A stretch of 64,000 bases of DNA, from contig NZ_AP022601.1 of NCBI RefSeq assembly GCF_010726765.1, positions 62,001 through 126,000 of the forward strand, read 5' to 3'. The translations under genes and the position numbers were made by a program. Source of the stretch: Mycobacterium gallinarum (GTDB lineage: Bacteria > Actinomycetota > Actinomycetes > Mycobacteriales > Mycobacteriaceae). Below, in pieces: positions 60,147 through 64,000 of the stretch; the first letter of the stretch is position 1, and every line of letters begins with the position of its first letter. The notes beneath the pieces were generated by a model, which had not been told where the DNA came from, did not search any database, and saw only the letters and a list, made by a program, of their open reading frames with translations.

Positions 60147-61822
60147 GGAAAATCGAAACCGGCGACGTCTGGTGGAAGAACGCCGTCATCTACTGCGCCG
60201 ACATCGAGACATTCTTCGATTGGAACGGTGATGGTTGCGGTGACATCCGTGGCATGACCGAGCGCATCCAGTACCTCAACGATCTCGGAGTGACCTGCCT
60301 GTGGTTGATGCCGTTTTATCCGACAGCCCGCAAGGACGACGGATACGACATCATCGATTTCTTCGGAGTGGACCCACGTCTCGGTAATCTCGGCGACTTC
60401 GTCGAACTCGTTCGCACCGCTCGGTCCAACGGGATCCGGGTGATCGTCGACTTCGTGATGAACCACACGTCTGATGCTCACCCATGGTTCAAGTCCGCGC
60501 GTCGCAGCAAGGATGACCCGTACCGCGATTACTACGTCTGGAGTGCGACCAAGCCCAAGTCGGGCAAGGCGGATGTGGTCTTCCCCGATGAGGAAGACAG
60601 CCTCTGGGAGCTCGACCGCAAGACCAACGAGTGGTACCTGCATCACTTCTACAAGCATCAACCCGACTTGAACATTGCCAATCCAGCTGTGCAGGAGGAG
60701 ATCTCGCGCACTCTTGGATTCTGGCTCGAGCTGGGGGTGTCGGGGTTCCGGGTCGATGCTGTTCCATTTCTCTTCGCCAGGGACGGCGCGCCCGGCGATC
60801 CCGGCGTGTTCGACCCCAACAAGTACCTTGGCGACGTCCGAAACTTCGTCACCCGCCGACTTGGCGACGCGGTCTTACTCGGTGAAGTGAACGTGCCGTT
60901 CAAGGACCAGAAGGCATTCTTCGGTGGGCCTGACGGTGATGGTCTCAACATGCAGTTCGATTTCATCGGTATGCAAGCGATGTACCTCTCGCTTGCCCGG
61001 GGCGATGCCCGTCCGCTCGCCAAGTCCTTGCGGCAGCGGCCGGCGCTCGACATCACCAGCCAGTGGGCGAATTTCGTACGCAACCACGATGAGCTCACGC
61101 TCGACAAGCTCACCGACACCGAGCGCCAGGAGGTCTTCGACGCGTTCGGTCCCGATCCCGATATGCAGCTTTATGCGCGGGGGTTGCGACGAAGGCTGCC
61201 CTCGATGCTCGGCGGAGACGATCGCCGGATGCGGATGGTCTACTCGTTGGCGTTTTCACTGCCGGGTACGCCAGTGCTGTTCTACGGCGAAGAGATAGGT
61301 ATGGCTGAAAACCTCGATGTGCCAGGCCGGTTCGCGGTCCGCACGCCGATGCAGTGGACGGACGAGGACAACGGCGGGTTTTCCACTGCGCCGAAACGCC
61401 GGCTGCCCCGCCCGCTTCCGGACGGCCTCTACGGTCCCGACCGCGTCAACGTTGCGGACCAGCGCCACGACCATCGTTCGTTCTGGTGGTTCATCCGAGA
61501 CCTCATCTACACATATCGTCAGCAGCCAGAGATCGGGTGGTCCGCGCCAGAGATCCTCAAGCAGCCCCACCGGGCGGTGCTCGCCCATGTGTGTCGTGAG
61601 AAGTCTGGGTGGGCGATGGTGGCATTGCACAACTTCGGATCGGAGAGCTGCATCGTTCCCGTCCAACTCGAGGATGCGTTGCCGGGGTGCGTCCTCGTCG
61701 ATTTGCTCGACGGCCTCACCGAGCACCCGCTGGATGACAACGGCCGAATCGAGCTCGGCTTGGAACCCTATGGCTATCGATGGTTGCGACTACGGCGACC
61801 GGAGGATGACCCGATCATATGA
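60143..61822 (+). CDS. GH13 alpha-amylase/trehalose synthase-like enzyme
   Basis: 559 residues from the ATG overlapping the previous stop. GH13 motifs in order are DFVMNHTSD, GFRVDAVPF with the nucleophile Asp, LLGEVN with the acid/base Glu, and FVRNHDEL with the transition-state Asp. It opens WWKNAVIYCADIETFFDWNGDG, like trehalose synthases of the TreS branch. It lacks the fused maltokinase and is a little short of TreS (about 590). It probably transglycosylates or isomerises an alpha-glucoside. Co-translation with a flavin oxidoreductase is unusual. Confidence 0.92.
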   Translation: MRKIETGDVWWKNAVIYCADIETFFDWNGDGCGDIRGMTERIQYLNDLGVTCLWLMPFYPTARKDDGYDIIDFFGVDPRLGNLGDFVELVRTARSNGIRVIVDFVMNHTSDAHPWFKSARRSKDDPYRDYYVWSATKPKSGKADVVFPDEEDSLWELDRKTNEWYLHHFYKHQPDLNIANPAVQEEISRTLGFWLELGVSGFRVDAVPFLFARDGAPGDPGVFDPNKYLGDVRNFVTRRLGDAVLLGEVNVPFKDQKAFFGGPDGDGLNMQFDFIGMQAMYLSLARGDARPLAKSLRQRPALDITSQWANFVRNHDELTLDKLTDTERQEVFDAFGPDPDMQLYARGLRRRLPSMLGGDDRRMRMVYSLAFSLPGTPVLFYGEEIGMAENLDVPGRFAVRTPMQWTDEDNGGFSTAPKRRLPRPLPDGLYGPDRVNVADQRHDHRSFWWFIRDLIYTYRQQPEIGWSAPEILKQPHRAVLAHVCREKSGWAMVALHNFGSESCIVPVQLEDALPGCVLVDLLDGLTEHPLDDNGRIELGLEPYGYRWLRLRRPEDDPII

Positions 61823-61933
61823 GTTGGTGTGGCTTTCTTTCGTGACGACAGGGCGATCGCGAGCTACCATGGGTGCACTGTTGAAGTCAGGGCCAGTCGG
61901 GGGCCACTGCATAAGTTGGAAGGTCCCCGGATC

Positions 61934-62263
61934 ATGCTCACACCATCATTGAAATCCCTGGTGATCACCGCTGTCGGTGGTACTGCCCTGTCGTTGACCG
62001 TTGGACTCGGGGTGGCTTCCGCCGACCCGATCATCGATACGACCTGCAGCTATCCGCAGGTCATGGCCGCGCTGAGCAGCGAGAATCCCGCGCTGGCGGA
62101 GAAGTTCAATGCGAACCCGCTTGCGGGCGTCATGCTGAGCAATTTCCTGTCTGCGCCCCCCGGTGAACGGGTACAGCTCGTTCAGGAATACCAGGCCACG
62201 CCGTGGGGGCAGAAGTACTTCGGCGCCATGGCGTCGATCGCCAACACCTGCAACAACTACTGA
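61934..62263 (+). CDS. Secreted hemophore-related protein
   Basis: 109 residues from ATG 61934; the frame continues upstream without coding character. Residues 1-32 form a signal peptide ending GVASADP. The mature part has two conserved cysteines (TTCSYPQVMAAL and ANTCNNY) around a helical core (PPGERVQLVQEYQATPWG). This is the size and cysteine layout of mycobacterial Rv0203-like hemophore-family proteins; heme binding is known for Rv0203 itself and only inferred here. A strong terminator follows. Confidence 0.85.
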   Translation: MLTPSLKSLVITAVGGTALSLTVGLGVASADPIIDTTCSYPQVMAALSSENPALAEKFNANPLAGVMLSNFLSAPPGERVQLVQEYQATPWGQKYFGAMASIANTCNNY

Positions 62264-62282
62264 CCCGAACTTGCTGAATACG

Positions 62283-62323
62283 GCAGGTGCGGGGACCTCG
62301 TCGGGTGGGGCCCCCGCACCTGC
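62283..62323 (+). terminator. GC-rich hairpin terminator after hemophore gene
   Basis: A perfect 12-bp stem (62283-62294 with 62312-62323, GCAGGTGCGGGG and complement) encloses a 17-base loop, 19 bases after the stop codon. There is no T run, as is common in mycobacteria. It probably ends the hemophore transcript and may also act on the convergent DUF1906 gene. Confidence 0.65.
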
Positions 62324-62377
62324 TGGCAGCAGCGTGGCGTTGAGGACTTGGAAAATTCTTGTATCGGCCGTGAAGTT

Positions 62378-63184
62378 CTATCTGGGCAGCGACCACTGCC
62401 CGAAATCCGGTGCGAGGACCAGGTCCACATCCACGCTGGTCCCGCCCAGGATGACGCCCGGATCGGTGGGTGTGACGATCACGTCCTGATACAGGACGGC
62501 GGCCGGCTCGCGCACGCCGTCAGACCATGCCCTCGTCTGCCACGCCCACGCGTGACCAGCCGTGGTCGAGGGTCCGATGACGCCGTCTTGGATCGCCCAC
62601 GCACACGCATTCGCGTGACCGTACATGCCGGTGCGGGCTACGCCCAGGACGGAGTTGATTCCTCGATACCACTGCACCGCAACGCTGTTCCAGGTATCGA
62701 GGTCGATGTCCTCGTCGACGCTGAAGAAGATCGGCGCGGAATCGGGTCCGCCGGCGGCGTTGTGCAACCGCATCGCCGTCTGTCCGTCGGCCACGCCACC
62801 GTCGAAGCCGCGGGTGTAATCCGACGGCGCATTCGGCCAGTTGGGTTTTCCATACTGGTAGCAGCTGACGACCTCTAGGCCCGCCGCACGCAGGCCGTCG
62901 GCATACTCACGCGTGACGGGTTTGAAGTCGAAGTCTGCGCCCGGCCGTAACTCGGACACGTAGACGAGGGCACCGTCGAAGCCCGCCTCCTTGATCAGAT
63001 CCGGCGCGACCTGCCGGTGCGTGAAATCGATCAACTTCGCGGGAGCGGCGGACGCCTCTGGCCCGCTCATTGTCGCCGCGGCGGACCCGGCAATCAGAAA
63101 AGCCGGTGCCGAGAGGGCGTATTTCAGGACGTCGCGACGTGTCGGCGCGACATCGCGACCGGGTGGCGCACTCGAGTCGACCAT
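62378..63184 (-). CDS. Tat-exported DUF1906 (glycoside-hydrolase-like) protein
   Basis: 268 residues from ATG 63184; the frame extends upstream but the signal starts here. A twin-arginine signal (TRRDVLKYALSAPAFLIAG) ends near residue 45. The mature DUF1906 domain reads LIDFTHRQVAPDLIKEAGFDGALVYVSE, CYQYGKPNW, PIFFSVDEDIDLDT and GMYGHANACAWAIQDG. This TIM-barrel family resembles GH25-like lysozymes and may act on peptidoglycan, but activity is unproven. It converges with the hemophore gene and diverges from the serine hydrolase. Confidence 0.85.
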   Translation of the reverse strand: MVDSSAPPGRDVAPTRRDVLKYALSAPAFLIAGSAAATMSGPEASAAPAKLIDFTHRQVAPDLIKEAGFDGALVYVSELRPGADFDFKPVTREYADGLRAAGLEVVSCYQYGKPNWPNAPSDYTRGFDGGVADGQTAMRLHNAAGGPDSAPIFFSVDEDIDLDTWNSVAVQWYRGINSVLGVARTGMYGHANACAWAIQDGVIGPSTTAGHAWAWQTRAWSDGVREPAAVLYQDVIVTPTDPGVILGGTSVDVDLVLAPDFGQWSLPR

Positions 63185-63242
63185 GCGCGATGGTAACAAG
63201 GTGCTGACTACATATGCTGAGGGTTGATCCGACGAGGTGGTC

Positions 63243-64000
63243 ATGACAGCTTTGGGCAGGGCGTGCGCTGTCAGCGCTGTCCTGCTTGCGCTCGCAACGT
63301 CTTCGTGCGGCGAAGCGCGCCGGCCGGAGGCGCCTGAAAGCACGCAGGCTACGCAGATCAATCCGTCGCCCACGTCGTCGACATCACCAAAACCGTTCCC
63401 CAACAAGGAATTCAACACTGTCTCCACGCTCATCAACGACGCGATTGCGGCCCGCCAATTGCCGGGCGCGGTGGTCGTGGTGGGGCACGGCGGCGCGATC
63501 GTCTATGAGCAGGCGTTCGGATTGCGCAAGCTCGCCGGCGAACCAGGACCGGATGGGGCGCCCACACCCGAAGAGCCGATGACCGACGACACGATCTTCG
63601 ACTTGGCGTCGTTGACCAAATCACTCGCGACGGCGACGGCCGTCATGCAGCTCTACGAACAAGGCAAGGTGCAGTTCGACGACGCCGTCGAGAAATATCT
63701 CCCCGACTTCAACCCCGGACGTGATCCCCTGCGTGCGGACGTGACGGTTCGCATGTTGCTCACGCACACCTCGGGTTTGGTGGGAGAACTGGACCTGCGC
63801 GACCCATGGGGGCTGGATGGCCCCGACAAGGCGGAGGGGATCCGTCGTGCACTCACCAAGCCGCTGGAGGCGTCTCCCGGCGCCAGCTTCCGCTACTCCG
63901 ACGTGAACTTCATTCTGCTCGGCCTGATGGTGGAGAGGATCACCGGCCATCCGGAAGACGTCTATGTTCAGCAGAACGTCTTCGAGCCGCTCGGTATGGG
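63243..64000 (+). CDS. Lipoprotein serine hydrolase, beta-lactamase fold (3' end cut by window)
   Basis: Partial: 252 codons from ATG 63243 with no stop before the window ends. Residues 1-19 are a lipoprotein-type signal with Cys in ATSSCGEA. A proline/serine-rich linker (INPSPTSSTSPKPFPN) precedes the beta-lactamase/DD-peptidase domain. The class C-type SxxK is SLTK in DLASLTKSLATATAV, and the second motif is YSD in FRYSDVNFILLGLMVE; HTSGL is also typical. It probably trims peptidoglycan or hydrolyses an ester. The KTG-type third motif lies outside the window. Confidence 0.85.
   Translation, partial: MTALGRACAVSAVLLALATSSCGEARRPEAPESTQATQINPSPTSSTSPKPFPNKEFNTVSTLINDAIAARQLPGAVVVVGHGGAIVYEQAFGLRKLAGEPGPDGAPTPEEPMTDDTIFDLASLTKSLATATAVMQLYEQGKVQFDDAVEKYLPDFNPGRDPLRADVTVRMLLTHTSGLVGELDLRDPWGLDGPDKAEGIRRALTKPLEASPGASFRYSDVNFILLGLMVERITGHPEDVYVQQNVFEPLGM

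Noticed and set aside
1..64000. CRISPR arrays, rRNA or tRNA operons, full insertion sequences
   Set aside because: No regularly spaced repeats, no intact tRNA or rRNA and no complete transposase or integrase were seen on either strand.

Overview
The window reads as the chromosome of a fast-growing mycobacterium (Mycolicibacterium or close relative). The DNA is GC-rich and almost fully coding, with GTG starts and ATGA-type overlaps. Gene families typical of the group are present: mycofactocin-coupled SDRs, F420/LLM flavin oxidoreductases, a WS/DGAT acyltransferase, a CYP125-like sterol P450, FadE/FadD/MaoC sets, a hemophore-related secreted protein and a Ser/Thr kinase with an MviN-like sensor domain. 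No database search was possible; all names rest on motifs and remembered family sequences.

Regions. (1) 1-1630: decayed DNA with a broken TetR gene and a MarR gene, ending in a copy of the 3' end of tmRNA followed by a strong terminator. This looks like the distal edge of an island integrated at ssrA. (2) 1734-5440: a membrane protein diverging from a UvrA-like protein of the DrrC type. (3) 5713-16064: a compact operon-like biosynthetic cluster. It encodes a halogenase-fold flavoprotein, a single KS-AT-DH-psiKR-KR-ACP polyketide synthase, DrrA/DrrB-like ABC exporter subunits and a CPA2 antiporter, joined by 2-nt gaps or start/stop overlaps. I cannot name the product, and this is the best candidate for an undescribed system. 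(4) 16146-25328: mixed metabolic genes (L,D-transpeptidase-like, BKACE, DsbA-like, a tryptophan-dioxygenase-fold protein lacking the distal histidine, LLM oxidoreductase, FGGY kinase, DODA-type dioxygenase, zinc-ribbon/SDR fusion) and a decayed MFS transporter.

(5) 25329-35044: a catabolic island with two regulatory units. A P450 diverges from three SDRs, and a TetR diverges from a SnoaL-like gene; both intergenic regions carry the same 14-bp palindrome, so one regulon is likely. Next to it a second TetR diverges from a CMD-SDR-SDR-ALDH operon with mycofactocin-coupled SDRs, and has its own palindrome. (6) 35050-39615: acyl-ACP thioesterase-like, SDR, LLM oxidoreductase and the membrane kinase.

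(7) 39751-49580: a set resembling the mycobacterial igr cholesterol side-chain operon. FadE pair, MaoC pair, thiolase-fold (Ltp2-like) protein, DUF35 protein and FadD run on one strand; a molybdopterin oxidoreductase and a CYP125-like P450 form an operon on the other. Together they could oxidise, activate, dehydrogenate, hydrate and aldolytically cleave a branched acyl-CoA side chain. (8) 49704-57330: sulfatase, SnoaL-like, FadD and WS/DGAT in one operon, divergent from a PucR-type regulator. (9) 57345-64000: two SDRs, a flavin oxidoreductase translationally coupled to a GH13 enzyme, a small secreted hemophore-related protein with a clear terminator, a Tat-exported DUF1906 protein and the start of a lipoprotein serine hydrolase cut by the window end.
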